A DNA stretch of 64,000 nt from Pseudomonas paraeruginosa PA7 (GCF_000017205.1 NC_009656.1:2236001-2300000), one strand, 5' to 3'; positions 1-12,101 are shown, counted from the stretch's first letter. Translations and numbers: made by a program. The notes: generated by a model from the letters alone, not told the origin.

Positions 1-509
1 AGCTGGTGCTGATCGATGCCGCGCGCGGTCTCGGTAACGGCCGCTGCCTGCCGGCCGGGCCGCTGCGCGAGCCGCGCGAACGGCTGGAGAGTGTCGACGC
101 GCTGCTCTACAACGGCGCCGATGAAGATCCCGAGGATGGTTTCGCCTTCCGCCTGCGGCCGGCGGCGCTGGTCAACCTGCAGAGCGGCGAGCGGCGAGCG
201 CTCGGGTATTTTCCCGCCGGCCAGATGCTGCACGCGGTGGCCGGGATCGGCAATCCGCAGCGTTTCTTCGGGACGCTCGAGGCGCTACACTGGCGACCGA
301 TTCCGCATGCCTTCCCGGATCACGCGACCTACAGCGCGACCGAGCTGACGTTCGATCCGCCGCTGCCGCTGCTGATGACCGAGAAGGATGCCGTGAAATG
401 CCGGGCTTTCGCAGCGGCCGACTGGTGGTACCTGGCGGTCGATGCGGTGCCTTCCCCAGCATTCGTCGCCTGGTTCGACGCCCGACTCGAGCATCTCCTG
501 GCGCGCTGA
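1..509 (+). CDS. lpxK: Tetraacyldisaccharide 4'-kinase, C-terminal part (partial at window edge)
   Basis: This is the 3' half of LpxK, the inner-membrane kinase that phosphorylates the 4' position of the lipid A disaccharide precursor. The frame is open from the first bases of the window, so the start lies outside. The segment begins in the conserved G-N-G[11 protein letters not shown] stretch and contains M-T-E-K-D-A-V-K near its end, both typical of LpxK. The N-terminal membrane anchor and P-loop are not in the window. It is followed closely by the Trm112-like gene and kdsB, the usual proteobacterial order. The apparent GTG near base 6 is an internal valine codon. Confidence 0.93.
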   Translation, partial: LVLIDAARGLGNGRCLPAGPLREPRERLESVDALLYNGADEDPEDGFAFRLRPAALVNLQSGERRALGYFPAGQMLHAVAGIGNPQRFFGTLEALHWRPIPHAFPDHATYSATELTFDPPLPLLMTEKDAVKCRAFAAADWWYLAVDAVPSPAFVAWFDARLEHLLAR

Positions 510-546
510 CCGGCGGCCGTGCCGCCATTGTTTGAAGGACTCCGCC

Positions 547-732
547 ATGGACCCGAAACTCCTCGATATCCTCGCCTGCCCGCTGACCAAGGGGCCGCTG
601 GTGCTCAGCGAAGACAAGAGCGAACTGATCAGCAAGCAGGCCGGCCTGGCCTATCCGATCCGCGACGGCATCCCGGTGATGCTGGAGAGCGAGGCGCGCG
701 CCCTCAACGTGGACGAGCGGCTGGACAAGTAA
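547..732 (+). CDS. Trm112/YcaR-like small protein
   Basis: A 61-residue protein of the Trm112/UPF0434 (YcaR) family, a small beta-rich fold found between lpxK and kdsB in many gammaproteobacteria. It starts [12 protein letters not shown] and keeps the family's [14 protein letters not shown] core. Eukaryotic and archaeal Trm112 proteins activate methyltransferases, but the role of the bacterial form here is not settled. Only one cysteine remains (residue 11), so a four-cysteine zinc site is not possible. Its stop overlaps the kdsB start by one base, implying translational coupling. Confidence 0.9.
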   Translation: MDPKLLDILACPLTKGPLVLSEDKSELISKQAGLAYPIRDGIPVMLESEARALNVDERLDK

Positions 733-1496
733 TGACCCAGGCGTTCACTGTCGTCATTCCCGCCCGTTACGCCTCCACCCGCCTGCCTGGCAAGCCGCTG
801 CAGGACATCGCCGGCCAGCCGATGATCCAGCGCGTCTGGAACCAGGCGCGCAAGAGCGCCGCCAGCCGCGTGGTCATCGCCACCGACGACGAGCGCATCC
901 TGGCCGCCTGCCAGGGCTTCGGCGCCGAGGTCCTGCTGACCCGCGCGGATCACAACTCCGGTACCGATCGCCTGGAGGAAGTCGCTTCCCGGCTCGGCCT
1001 GGCGGCCGATGCCATCGTGGTCAACGTGCAGGGCGACGAGCCGCTGATCCCGCCGGCGCTCATCGACCAGGTGGCGGCCAACCTGGCGGCGCATCCGGAG
1101 TCGGCCATCGCCACCCTGGCCGAGCCGATCCATGACGTCGCCGCGCTGTTCAACCCGAACGTGGTCAAGGTCGCCACCGACGTCAACGGCCTGGCCCTGA
1201 CCTTCAGCCGCGCGCCCTTGCCCTGGGCGCGCGACGCCTTCGCCGGGGATCGCGACAGCCTGCCGGACGGTGTGCCCTACCGCCGCCACATCGGGATCTA
1301 CGCCTACCGCGTCGGCTTCCTCGCCGACTTCGTCGCCTGGGGGCCGTGCTGGCTGGAGAATACCGAGAGCCTCGAGCAACTGCGCGCGCTCTGGCACGGG
1401 GTGCGCATCCATGTGGCCGATGCCCGCGAAACCATGCTGCCGGGCGTGGATACGCCGGAAGACCTCGAACGCGTCCGCCGCGTACTGGGGGGTTGA
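732..1496 (+). CDS. kdsB: 3-deoxy-manno-octulosonate cytidylyltransferase
   Basis: Cytosolic KdsB, 254 residues, forms CMP-Kdo from CTP and Kdo for the lipopolysaccharide inner core. The nucleotidyltransferase signature [16 protein letters not shown] lies at residues 8-23, followed by V-N-V-Q-G-D-E-P-L, the metal-binding region of the family. Length is normal for KdsB (about 250). The ATG overlaps the upstream stop (TAATG), and its own stop overlaps the next start (TGATG), so the lpxK-ycaR-kdsB-phosphatase-murB genes look like one translationally coupled operon. A longer reading frame starting upstream at 519 is only an extension through the Trm112-like gene. Confidence 0.97.
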   Translation: MTQAFTVVIPARYASTRLPGKPLQDIAGQPMIQRVWNQARKSAASRVVIATDDERILAACQGFGAEVLLTRADHNSGTDRLEEVASRLGLAADAIVVNVQGDEPLIPPALIDQVAANLAAHPESAIATLAEPIHDVAALFNPNVVKVATDVNGLALTFSRAPLPWARDAFAGDRDSLPDGVPYRRHIGIYAYRVGFLADFVAWGPCWLENTESLEQLRALWHGVRIHVADARETMLPGVDTPEDLERVRRVLGG

Positions 1497-1960
1497 TGCG
1501 CGTCCTGTTCGTCTGCCTGGGCAATATCTGTCGCTCGCCCACCGCCGAAGGCGTGTTCCGGCGCAAGATCGAGGAAGCCGGGTTGGGCTCGCGCATCCAT
1601 GTCGACTCCGCCGGCACCGCCGGCTGGCATGTCGGCAAGGCGCCGGACCAGCGCACCCGCCTGGCCGCGCAGCGGCGCGGCTATGACCTGTCGGCGCTGC
1701 GTGGACGCCAGGTCGCTGCCGAGGATTTTTCCCGCTATGACCTGATCCTGGCCATGGATCACTCCAACCTGGCCGATCTCGAGGCGTTGCGCGCCGGGCG
1801 CGGCGCTGCCGAGCTGGATCTGTTCCTGCGCCGCTACGAATCCGAGCTGGACGAGGTGCCCGACCCCTACTACGGCGGCGAAGAAGGCTTCGAGCAGGTC
1901 CTCGACCTGATCGAGCGAGCCTGCGATCGCCTGCTGGTCGAAGCCAGGGGGCGCCTGTGA
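1496..1960 (+). CDS. Low-molecular-weight protein-tyrosine phosphatase
   Basis: A 154-residue cytosolic LMW-PTP. The catalytic loop C-L-G-N-I-C-R-S-P places the nucleophile at Cys7 and the arginine at Arg13. The general acid is in the D-P-Y-Y-G-G motif (Asp123). Length and motif spacing match the family. Bacterial homologues dephosphorylate tyrosine residues, often of tyrosine kinases for exopolysaccharide, but no such kinase is adjacent, so the substrate is unknown. It overlaps kdsB and murB at both ends. I recall a PAO1 counterpart annotated as a phosphotyrosine phosphatase (PA2978). Confidence 0.93.
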   Translation: MRVLFVCLGNICRSPTAEGVFRRKIEEAGLGSRIHVDSAGTAGWHVGKAPDQRTRLAAQRRGYDLSALRGRQVAAEDFSRYDLILAMDHSNLADLEALRAGRGAAELDLFLRRYESELDEVPDPYYGGEEGFEQVLDLIERACDRLLVEARGRL

Positions 1961-2976
1961 GCCTGGAATTGCAGGAGCAATGCTCGCTGAAGCCCTACAA
2001 CAGCTTCGGCATCGACGTTCGCGCCCGCCTGCTGGCGCACGCCCACGGCGAGGCTGATGTGCGCGAAGCTCTGGCGCTGGCTCGGCAACGTTCATTGCCG
2101 CTGCTGGTGATCGGTGGCGGCAGCAACCTGCTGCTGACTCGCGATGTCGAGGCGCTGGTGCTGCGCATGGCCAGCCAGGGACGACGGATACTTTCCGAGG
2201 CGGACGACATGGTGCTGGTCGAGGCGGAGGCGGGCGAGACCTGGGATCCCTTCGTCCAGTGGAGCCTGGAGCAGGGCCTGGCCGGCCTGGAGAACCTCAG
2301 CCTGATTCCCGGCACCGTGGGAGCGGCGCCGATGCAGAACATCGGTGCCTACGGGGTCGAGCTGAAGGACGTCTTCGACAGCCTCACGGCGCTCGATCGG
2401 CAGGATGGCAGCCTGCGCGAGTTCGATCGCGAAGCCTGCCGTTTCGGCTATCGCGACAGCCTGTTCAAGCAGGAGCCGGATCGTTGGCTGATCCTGCGTG
2501 TACGCCTGCGCCTGTCCCGGCGTTCGGGCTTGCACCTGGATTACGGACCGGTGCGCCAGCGGCTGCAGGAGGAGGGCATCGCCAACCCGACGGCGCAGGA
2601 CGTCAGCCGGGTGATCTGCGCCATCCGCCGGGAAAAGCTGCCCGACCCCGCCGTGCTGGGCAATGCCGGTAGCTTCTTCAAGAATCCGCTGGTCAGCGCG
2701 ACGCAAGCCGCGATGTTGCGCCGGACCTACCCGGACCTGGTGGCCTACCCGCAAGCGGACGGCCAGGTCAAACTGGCCGCCGGCTGGCTGATCGACAAGG
2801 GTGGCTGGAAGGGCTTCCGCGACGGCCCGGTGGGGGTGCATGCACAGCAGGCGCTGGTCCTGGTCAACCACGGCGGCGCCAGCGGCGCCCAGGTCCAGGC
2901 GCTGGCCGAGCGCATCCAGGCGGACGTGCGTCAGCGTTTCGGCGTCGAGCTGGAGCGCGAGCCGAACCTTTACTGA
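1957..2976 (+). CDS. murB: UDP-N-acetylenolpyruvoylglucosamine reductase
   Basis: MurB, 339 residues, is the FAD- and NADPH-dependent reductase making UDP-MurNAc for peptidoglycan. The FAD-binding V-I-G-G-G-S-N-L-L-L is at residues 51-60, and the catalytic serine lies in G-N-A-G-S-F-F-K-N-P (about Ser239). The C-terminal E-x-E-P-N-L is typical of the type I (E. coli-like) enzyme. Translation starts at a GTG overlapping the phosphatase stop by 4 bases (GTGA). It is the last gene of the operon and is followed by a strong hairpin terminator. Confidence 0.97.
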   Translation: MSLELQEQCSLKPYNSFGIDVRARLLAHAHGEADVREALALARQRSLPLLVIGGGSNLLLTRDVEALVLRMASQGRRILSEADDMVLVEAEAGETWDPFVQWSLEQGLAGLENLSLIPGTVGAAPMQNIGAYGVELKDVFDSLTALDRQDGSLREFDREACRFGYRDSLFKQEPDRWLILRVRLRLSRRSGLHLDYGPVRQRLQEEGIANPTAQDVSRVICAIRREKLPDPAVLGNAGSFFKNPLVSATQAAMLRRTYPDLVAYPQADGQVKLAAGWLIDKGGWKGFRDGPVGVHAQQALVLVNHGGASGAQVQALAERIQADVRQRFGVELEREPNLY

Positions 2977-2994
2977 GCCTGTCCCGGTGAAATG

Positions 2995-3024
2995 AAAAGG
3001 GATGCCGTCGGCATCCCTTTTTTA
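2995..3024 (+). terminator. Rho-independent terminator of the murB operon
   Basis: An A-tract, an 8-bp stem GGGATGCC/GGCATCCC and a run of T residues follow the murB stop by about 20 bases. Confidence 0.85.
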
Positions 3025-3073
3025 TTGTTGCCGAGAGGGCGGCAATCGTCGGACGGGGCGCGAAGGCTGCCCA

Positions 3074-3106
3074 TGAAAAAGGGGATGCCGATGGCATCCC
3101 CTTTTG
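3074..3106 (-). terminator. Bidirectional hairpin at the end of rne
   Basis: AAAAAGGGGATGCC, a 3-base loop, then GGCATCCCCTTTT. It has an A/T tract on both sides, so it can end rne transcription on the minus strand and act as a back-up for murB. Its arms contain the same GGGATGCC word as the preceding terminator. Confidence 0.8.
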
Positions 3107-3121
3107 CCGTCAGCCTGACAT

Positions 3122-6298
<3,177 letters not shown>

Positions 6299-6810
6299 GT
6301 AGTACCAATGGTTTCCGGGGCTACCGGAAACGGCGATCGGCACACACGACTCTCACGGTCGGTGTTCGGGCGCGTATTCAGGAATGGCGGGCCATTCCCG
6401 TGTCCAGCGGCGCTCGGCATCGGATGCCGGTCCGCGACTACGTCTCCTGCTTCCTGTGTTTCAGAAGCACTTGAGTCAGGAGGAGGAATCGACTGTCGGA
6501 GGCGGACGAAAAATGCGTCTGGATCAAGCTAGAAGCTACGCAGTCCAACAGCCGTACATCTCCACCCTACACATGTTCCTTAAGAATCGGGCGCCGCTCG
6601 CAGAATCCGGAGCGGGTTGGCATCTCGCGCTCACCGAAGTGGTCGCGGCTCATGTTTCAAGGCTTTGGTTCCGAGTCGTTCGCGGGTTAGGAATTTTCGT
6701 ATTCCGCTGAAACGCCTCTGCAGGACGGCCTGACGTCCGTTCAAAGTGTTTGCAGGCGAGGGGGAAATGCAGGTTGGCAATCATCCGCAGGCCTGGCCGC
6801 TTATGGCGGC
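6299..6810 (-). promoter_or_regulatory. Long 5' leader of rne
   Basis: About 510 bases between the predicted rne transcription start and its ATG hold no convincing gene. E. coli rne also has a long leader through which RNase E controls its own mRNA, so autoregulation is a reasonable inference. I did not recognise the enterobacterial rne5 fold by eye. Confidence 0.55.
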
Positions 6811-6816
6811 TTCCCG

Positions 6817-6845
6817 ACTATAGCAGCAATGATTAAGTGCTTCAA
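6817..6845 (-). promoter_or_regulatory. Probable sigma-70 promoter of rne
   Basis: On the minus strand TTGAAG (6845-6840), a 17-bp spacer and TATAGT (6822-6817) form a good sigma-70 promoter. Transcription would start near 6810, giving a leader of about 510 nt. Confidence 0.6.
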
Positions 6846-6861
6846 TTGAATGAAAAATTGT

Positions 6862-6867
6862 TATGAT
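6862..6867 (+). promoter_or_regulatory. Candidate -10 element of rluC
   Basis: TATGAT lies 7 bases before the preferred rluC ATG. No good -35 is visible at 16-18 bp. If it is used, the transcript would begin at or next to the start codon. Confidence 0.35.
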
Positions 6868-6873
6868 GTACGG

Positions 6874-7830
6874 ATGACTACTCCCGCCTCTCCGACCACC
6901 GGTGTCCAGCTGCTCGATGTGCCGCCGGAACTGGCTGGTCAACGTATCGACAATTTCCTCATCGCCCGTCTCAAGGGGGCGCCCAAGACCCTGATCTATC
7001 GCATCCTGCGCAAGGGTGAGGTGCGTGTGAACAAGGGCCGGATCAAGCCCGACTACCGGCTCCAGGCCGGCGACCAGGTGCGTGTTCCACCGCTGCGCCT
7101 GGCCGAACGCGACGAACCGGCGCCGCTGGCGCAGGGACTGCTGGAGCGCATGGAGGCGGCCATCGTCTACGAGGACAAGGCGCTGATCGTGGTCAACAAG
7201 CCCGCCGGGATCGCCGTGCACGGCGGCAGCGGCGTGAGCGCCGGGGTCATCGAGGTGTTTCGCCAGTTGCGTCCCGAAGCCAGGGATATCGAGCTGGTGC
7301 ATCGTCTCGACCGGGACACCTCCGGGCTGCTGATGATCGCCAAGAAGCGCAGCATGCTGCGCCATCTCCACGAAGCGTTGCGTGGCGAGAAGATCGTCGA
7401 CAAGCGCTACCACGCGCTGGTGCGCGGCCACTGGCCGGCCGGCAAGAAGAACATCCGTGCGCCGTTGCTGAAGAACAACCTGCGCTCTGGCGAGCGGATG
7501 GTCGAGGTCAACGTCGAAGGCAAGGACGCGCTGACCGAGTTCCGCGTGCTGCGTCGTTTCGGCGATTTCGCCACCCTGGTGGAGGCGCGCCCGATCACCG
7601 GGCGAACCCACCAGATCCGTGTGCACGCCAAGCATGCCGGTCATGCCATCGCCGGCGATCCGAAGTACGGCGACGAGGACTTTTCCCGCGAGATCCGCGA
7701 GCTGGGCGGCAAGCGCCTGTTCCTGCATGCCGCGCAGCTGCGCGTGCCGCTGCCCGATGGGCAGGTGCTGGAGCTGGAGGCGCCGGTGGATGAGGTGTGG
7801 CGGCGTTCGCTGGAGCGACTGGATGACTGA
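6874..7830 (+). CDS. rluC: 23S rRNA pseudouridine synthase C
   Basis: RluC, 318 residues from the preferred ATG, converts uridines 955, 2504 and 2580 of 23S rRNA (E. coli numbering) to pseudouridine. An N-terminal S4-like RNA-binding domain (G-Q-R-I-D-N-F-L ... [12 protein letters not shown]) precedes the RluA-family catalytic domain with H-R-L-D-R-D-T-S-G, catalytic Asp at about residue 146. An in-frame ATG at 6850 would add eight residues but has no ribosome-binding site. The gene is divergent from rne, an arrangement seen widely, and its stop overlaps the next gene by 8 bases. Confidence 0.94.
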   Translation: MTTPASPTTGVQLLDVPPELAGQRIDNFLIARLKGAPKTLIYRILRKGEVRVNKGRIKPDYRLQAGDQVRVPPLRLAERDEPAPLAQGLLERMEAAIVYEDKALIVVNKPAGIAVHGGSGVSAGVIEVFRQLRPEARDIELVHRLDRDTSGLLMIAKKRSMLRHLHEALRGEKIVDKRYHALVRGHWPAGKKNIRAPLLKNNLRSGERMVEVNVEGKDALTEFRVLRRFGDFATLVEARPITGRTHQIRVHAKHAGHAIAGDPKYGDEDFSREIRELGGKRLFLHAAQLRVPLPDGQVLELEAPVDEVWRRSLERLDD

Positions 7831-8515
7831 GTATTCATTGCTGGTGTTCGACTGGGACGGCACGCTGGTCGATTCGATCGCGCGCATCGTCGATTCGATG
7901 AGGGCGGCTGCGATCGAAACCGGCTTGCCGGGGCGCGACGATGATCGGATCAAGGGCATCATCGGGCTCGGCCTGCCGGAGGCGATCGCCTCGCTCTATC
8001 CGGAGATCGGCGATCCGGTCCTGGTCGAGCGTTTCCGTTGCGCCTACAGCGAGCATTATCTGATGCTCGAAACCCAGCCGTCGCGGCTGTTCCCGGGTGT
8101 GGCCGAGGCCATGGCGCATTTCCGCGAGGCCGGGTTCCGTCTGGCGGTGGCCACCGGCAAGAGCCGGCGTGGCCTGGATCGGGTGCTGGCGGGGCAGGGC
8201 TGGAGCGATTTCTTCGATATCACCCGTTGTGCCGACGAGACGGCGAGCAAGCCGGACCCGCTGATGCTTCATGAGATCCTGGCGCATTGCCGGGTCGAGC
8301 CGGGGCGGGCGCTGATGATCGGCGATTCACCGTTCGACCTGGAGATGGCGCGGCGGGCGGGGATGGATTCGGTTGCGGTAGCCTATGGCGCCCAATCGCT
8401 GGAGCAGTTGCGGCCCTACGCGCCGCGGCTGGAGGTCGAACATTTCGGTGAGTTGCGCGCCTGGTTGAGCGGTGCGCGTCGCGAAACGGTTGCAGGAGTG
8501 GTGGAGCATGTCTGA
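7823..8515 (+). CDS. HAD-family phosphatase (phosphoglycolate phosphatase-like)
   Basis: A 230-residue HAD superfamily hydrolase. Motif I is [10 protein letters not shown] (Asp10 nucleophile, Asp12). The lysine motif lies in A-S-K-P-D-P, and motif IV is [11 protein letters not shown] helical cap follows motif I, as in Gph/PGMB-type phosphatases. The true substrate cannot be read from sequence. It overlaps rluC by 8 bases and the following peptidase gene by 8 bases, so the three genes are probably co-expressed, as in other Pseudomonas. Confidence 0.88.
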   Translation: MTEYSLLVFDWDGTLVDSIARIVDSMRAAAIETGLPGRDDDRIKGIIGLGLPEAIASLYPEIGDPVLVERFRCAYSEHYLMLETQPSRLFPGVAEAMAHFREAGFRLAVATGKSRRGLDRVLAGQGWSDFFDITRCADETASKPDPLMLHEILAHCRVEPGRALMIGDSPFDLEMARRAGMDSVAVAYGAQSLEQLRPYAPRLEVEHFGELRAWLSGARRETVAGVVEHV

Positions 8516-9488
8516 CGAGTGGAAGTCGGAAACGCCGGAGGCGAACGGCGACAAGAGCTGGAAGCTGCTGGAAAAGGCGGTCCTCGCTGGGGTCCAGGAG
8601 CAGAGGCGGGCGCGGCGCTGGGGAATTTTCTTCAAGTCGCTGACCTTCCTTTACCTGTTCGTCGTACTTCTGGCGTTCAGTCCGTTCGCCAGCCTGGAAA
8701 AGTCCGCTTCGCGCGGTGGCAGTCATACCGCGCTGATCGAAGTGAAGGGCATGATCGCCGACGACGAGCCGGCCAGCGCCGACAATATCGTCACGGCCCT
8801 GCGCGCGGCTTTCGAGGACGAAGGTACCAAGGGGATCGTGCTGCGGATCAACAGTCCTGGCGGGAGCCCGGTGCAGTCGGGCTATATCTATGACGAGATT
8901 CGCCGCCTGCGCGGCGAGCACCCGAACGTCAAGGTCTATGCGGTAATCAGCGACCTGGGTGCCTCCGGCGCCTACTACATCGCCAGCGCAGCCGACCAGA
9001 TCTACGCCGACAAGGCCAGCCTGGTCGGCTCCATCGGCGTGACGGCGGCCAGCTTCGGTTTCGTCGGCACCCTGGAGAAGCTCGGTGTCGAACGACGCGT
9101 CTATACCTCCGGCGAGCACAAGTCGTTCCTCGATCCGTTCCAGCCGCAAAAGCCCGAGGAAACCCAGTTCTGGCAGCAGGTACTGGATACCACCCACAAG
9201 CAGTTCATCGACAGCGTGAAGAAAGGGCGTGGCGACCGGCTCAAGGTCGATGGGCATCCCGAGCTGTTTTCCGGCCTGGTCTGGTCCGGCGAGCAGGCGC
9301 TGCAGCTTGGCCTGATCGACGGTCTGGGCAACGCCAGCTATGTGGCGCGCGAAGTGGTCAAGGAGAAGAAGATCGAGGACTACACCGTGCAGGAGTCGCC
9401 GTTCGATCGCTTCGCCAAGAAGTTCGGCGCCAGCGTGGCGGAACGTCTCGCGCTGTGGATGGGTTGGCAGGGGCCGGTGCTGCGCTGA
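8508..9488 (+). CDS. S49-family signal peptide peptidase (SppA-like)
   Basis: A 326-residue inner-membrane serine peptidase. One transmembrane segment lies at about residues 44-62, with the catalytic domain outside. The nucleophile is in G-A-S-G-A-Y-Y-I-A-S (Ser153), and the general-base lysine is in S-G-E-H-K-S-F (Lys205). The 52-residue spacing is that of the short SppA type. The family degrades cleaved signal peptides and membrane fragments. The start was placed at the ATG overlapping the HAD gene, preceded by GGTGGAG. A strong terminator follows. Confidence 0.9.
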   Translation: MSDEWKSETPEANGDKSWKLLEKAVLAGVQEQRRARRWGIFFKSLTFLYLFVVLLAFSPFASLEKSASRGGSHTALIEVKGMIADDEPASADNIVTALRAAFEDEGTKGIVLRINSPGGSPVQSGYIYDEIRRLRGEHPNVKVYAVISDLGASGAYYIASAADQIYADKASLVGSIGVTAASFGFVGTLEKLGVERRVYTSGEHKSFLDPFQPQKPEETQFWQQVLDTTHKQFIDSVKKGRGDRLKVDGHPELFSGLVWSGEQALQLGLIDGLGNASYVAREVVKEKKIEDYTVQESPFDRFAKKFGASVAERLALWMGWQGPVLR

Positions 9489-9512
9489 GGGCGTTTCCCT
9501 TCCTTATATAGG

Positions 9513-9546
9513 AAGAAGCCCGGCCGAAGCCGGGCTTCTTTTTTAT
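9513..9546 (+). terminator. Rho-independent terminator after the SppA-like gene
   Basis: AAGAAGCCCGGC and GCCGGGCTTCTT flank a 4-base loop, followed by T residues. The A/T tracts on both sides allow bidirectional use for the convergent Maf gene. Confidence 0.9.
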
Positions 9547-9560
9547 ATGGGCGTGTCGGC

Positions 9561-10139
9561 TCAGGGTATTTCGACGCCTTCGGCGAGGAGCATGTCGACC
9601 AGGCGGATAAGGGGCAGTCCCACCAGGCTGCTGGAGTCCTCCCCTTCGGTGGCGCGGAACAGGCTGACGCCCAGGCCCTCGGCCTTGAAGCTGCCGGCGC
9701 AGTCCAGCGGGCGCTCGGCTTCGACGTAGCGGCGGATACGCGCCTCGTCGAGTTGGCGGAAGTGTACGGTGAACGGGATGCAGTCGACCTGCATGTGCCG
9801 ATTGCGACTGTCGAGCAGCGCCAGTCCGGTGAGAAAGGTCACGCTCCTGCCGCTGGCGTCCAGCAGTTGCTGGACGGCGCGCTCGACAGTGTGCGGCTTG
9901 CCGAGGATATTGTCGTCGAGCACCGCGACCTGGTCGGAGCCGATGATCAGGTGTTGCGGATAGTGTCCGGCCAGCGCTTCCGCCTTGCTGGCGGAAAGGC
10001 GGCGCACCAGTTGTTCGGCGCTTTCCCCGGGGCGATGGCTTTCGTCGATGTCGGGGCTGGCGCATTCGAACGGAAGACGCAGGCGGGTCAGGAGTTCGCG
10101 CCGGTAGGGGGAGCTGGAGGCGAGGATCAGGCTGGGCAT
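9561..10139 (-). CDS. Maf/YceF-family nucleotide pyrophosphatase
   Basis: A 192-residue Maf-like protein opening with L-I-L-A-S-S-S-P-Y-R-R-E-L-L, the family signature. It continues with D-E-S-H-R-P-G-E-S and I-I-G-S-D-Q-V-A-V-L-D. Its position next to yceD-rpmF and overall similarity point to the YceF subgroup, which in E. coli hydrolyses 7-methyl-GTP and related modified nucleotides. It is transcribed divergently from yceD with a 110-base gap and converges on the SppA-like gene. Confidence 0.9.
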   Translation of the reverse strand: MPSLILASSSPYRRELLTRLRLPFECASPDIDESHRPGESAEQLVRRLSASKAEALAGHYPQHLIIGSDQVAVLDDNILGKPHTVERAVQQLLDASGRSVTFLTGLALLDSRNRHMQVDCIPFTVHFRQLDEARIRRYVEAERPLDCAGSFKAEGLGVSLFRATEGEDSSSLVGLPLIRLVDMLLAEGVEIP

Positions 10140-10212
10140 GAGGTTCTCCGTGGCGGGGCGGTCGATTTTAACGAAAAGACTCGTCCTTACAGCGGTTTAT
10201 GGCTAATTTCCT

Positions 10213-10240
10213 TTGACAGGCGCGGGGGCGTCCCTATAAT
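10213..10240 (+). promoter_or_regulatory. Consensus sigma-70 promoter of yceD-rpmF
   Basis: A perfect TTGACA (10213-10218), a 16-bp spacer and a perfect TATAAT (10235-10240). The expected start, about 10246-10248, is only 2-4 bases before the yceD ATG at 10250. Confidence 0.85.
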
Positions 10241-10249
10241 GGCGCGCTT

Positions 10250-10786
10250 ATGTTGAATGGGCCGATTCCACCTCATATCGATCCGCGCAAGTTGGTCGAC
10301 CGCGGCGCCACCCTCGAAGGTGTGTGCGCGCTCGCCGATATGCCGCGTGTATGCGAGCAGCTGACCAGCGATGCCGGTGACGTGCGCGTGAAGGTTTCCT
10401 TCGAACGCGACCATCAGAAGCTGGCGGTCATGCATATGCAGCTCGATACCGGGGTGAGCATGGTATGCCAACGCTGCCTGGATGCGGCGGCCATTCCCGT
10501 GCATGGCGAATATACCTACGCCATTCTCCGGGAAGGCCAGTCCGCAGACGGTCTGCCGAAGGGGTACGATGCGCTGGAAGTGGGGGAGGAACCCCTGGAC
10601 CTGCTGGCGCTGGTCGAGGACGAGCTGTTGCTCGCCTTACCCATCGTTCCGGCCCATGACCCCGAAGTATGTCAGCACCCGGCTGGATTCGTCGCCGAAG
10701 ACGAGCCGGAGTCGAGCGAAGTCGAGGACAAGCGTCCTAATCCGTTCAGCGTACTGGCACAGTTGAAGCGTGACCCAAACGTTTAG
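10250..10786 (+). CDS. YceD/DUF177 family protein
   Basis: A 178-residue DUF177 (YceD) protein. It has C-Q-R-C-L-D in the middle and a second cysteine region later (V-C-Q-H-P-A-G-F), as expected for the family. Homologues next to rpmF have been linked to 23S rRNA accumulation in plants and bacteria; the exact activity is not established. The start M-L-N-G-P-I-P-P-H-I-D-P matches other pseudomonads as I remember them, although the promoter leaves almost no leader. rpmF follows 13 bases downstream. Confidence 0.88.
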   Translation: MLNGPIPPHIDPRKLVDRGATLEGVCALADMPRVCEQLTSDAGDVRVKVSFERDHQKLAVMHMQLDTGVSMVCQRCLDAAAIPVHGEYTYAILREGQSADGLPKGYDALEVGEEPLDLLALVEDELLLALPIVPAHDPEVCQHPAGFVAEDEPESSEVEDKRPNPFSVLAQLKRDPNV

Positions 10787-10799
10787 GAGTTAATCAATC

Positions 10800-10982
10800 A
10801 TGGCTGTTCAGCAGAACAAAAAGTCTCGTTCCGCTCGTGACATGCGTCGTTCCCACGATGCGCTCGAGTCCAATGCTCTGTCCGTGGAAAAGAGCACCGG
10901 TGAAGTTCACCTGCGCCACCACGTATCCCCGGACGGCTTCTATCGCGGCCGTAAGGTAGTCGACAAGGGCTCCGACGAGTAA
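10800..10982 (+). CDS. rpmF: 50S ribosomal protein L32
   Basis: A 60-residue basic protein starting [19 protein letters not shown], the L32 signature. It has no cysteines, so it is the zinc-free form. A clear ribosome-binding site (AGGAG) lies 9 bases before the ATG. It sits between yceD and plsX, the conserved order that links ribosome and membrane-lipid synthesis. Confidence 0.97.
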
Positions 10983-10985
10983 TCC

Positions 10986-11996
10986 TTGTTCGCACCAATC
11001 ATCGCGATTGATGCAATGGGTGGGGACTTCGGTCCCCACTGCGTTGTTCCGGCCTCTATTGCCTTCCTGGCCGAGAATCCCTCCTCGCAACTGATCCTCG
11101 TCGGTCAGCCTGCTCTCCTCGAAGAACTCCTTTCCCGTCATCCGTCGCTCGACCGGCAACGCCTGCGCGTGCATGCGGCCAGCGAAGTGATAGGTTCCGA
11201 CGAACGTCCCTCCCAGGCCTTGCGCGGCAAGCCGGACGCTTCCATGCGCGTGGCGCTGGAACTGGTCCGCGATGGTTGTGCGCAAGCCTGCGTCAGCGCC
11301 GGCAATACCGGGGCGTTGATGGCGTTGTCGCGCCACCTGCTGAAGACCCTGCCCGGCATCGACCGGCCGGCGATGGTGACGGCGGTGCCGACCGAGAAGG
11401 GGCATTGCCACCTGCTCGACTTGGGTGCCAACGTCGATTGCAGCGCCGAGCACCTGTACCAGTTCGCCGTGATGGGCGCGGTGGCGGCCGAGGCGCTGGG
11501 CTGTGCGTCGCCGCGGGTGGCCCTGCTGAACGTGGGAGTCGAGGAGATCAAGGGCAACCAGCAGGTCAAGCTGGCGGCGAGCCTGTTGCAGAAGGCGGAG
11601 GGGTTGAACTTCGCTGGCTATATAGAAGGTGATGGCCTCTATCGCGGCGAGGCCGACGTGGTGGTCTGCGACGGCTTCGTCGGCAATATCCTCCTGAAGG
11701 CCAGCGAAGGCCTGGCGGCGATGGTGTCGGCGCGGATCGAGCAGCGCTTCCGCGACGGCCTGGCGGCGAAGCTGGTCGGCGCGCTGGCCCTGCCGTTGCT
11801 GCGGCGGCTGCGTGGCGACATTGCCCCGGCGCGTTACAACGGTGCGAGCTTCCTCGGCTTGCAGGGGATAGTGGTGAAAAGCCATGGTTCCGCCGCCGAG
11901 GAGGGTTTCCAGAGCGCCTTGCGACGTGCGGCGCTGGAGGTCAGGGAAAACCTGCCGCAACGATTGCATGGCCGTCTCGAGCATCTGCTGCTCTAA
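10986..11996 (+). CDS. plsX: Phosphate acyltransferase
   Basis: PlsX, 336 residues, makes acyl-phosphate from acyl-ACP, the first step of phosphatidic acid synthesis with PlsY. The N-terminus reads [13 protein letters not shown], the family signature. Later come [10 protein letters not shown] and V-V-C-D-G-F-V-G-N. The start is a TTG codon 3 bases after rpmF. The next ATG (about 11013) would cut into the signature, so TTG is preferred. This weak start may tune PlsX to rpmF translation. Confidence 0.95.
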   Translation: MFAPIIAIDAMGGDFGPHCVVPASIAFLAENPSSQLILVGQPALLEELLSRHPSLDRQRLRVHAASEVIGSDERPSQALRGKPDASMRVALELVRDGCAQACVSAGNTGALMALSRHLLKTLPGIDRPAMVTAVPTEKGHCHLLDLGANVDCSAEHLYQFAVMGAVAAEALGCASPRVALLNVGVEEIKGNQQVKLAASLLQKAEGLNFAGYIEGDGLYRGEADVVVCDGFVGNILLKASEGLAAMVSARIEQRFRDGLAAKLVGALALPLLRRLRGDIAPARYNGASFLGLQGIVVKSHGSAAEEGFQSALRRAALEVRENLPQRLHGRLEHLLL

Positions 11997-12101
11997 TGTG
12001 TGACCGGGCGGTCCAGGCTGCCATCCAACACTCAGTTTCCTGCGCCGGTCACGGCTGGCGCGTTATCTCCGACGAGCAAAAGACCACAAGGGACCTATTC
12101 A

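Noticed and set aside
6384-6710. A 108-codon frame in the rne leader region
   Set aside because: No ribosome-binding site, odd composition, and it lies antisense in the predicted rne leader.
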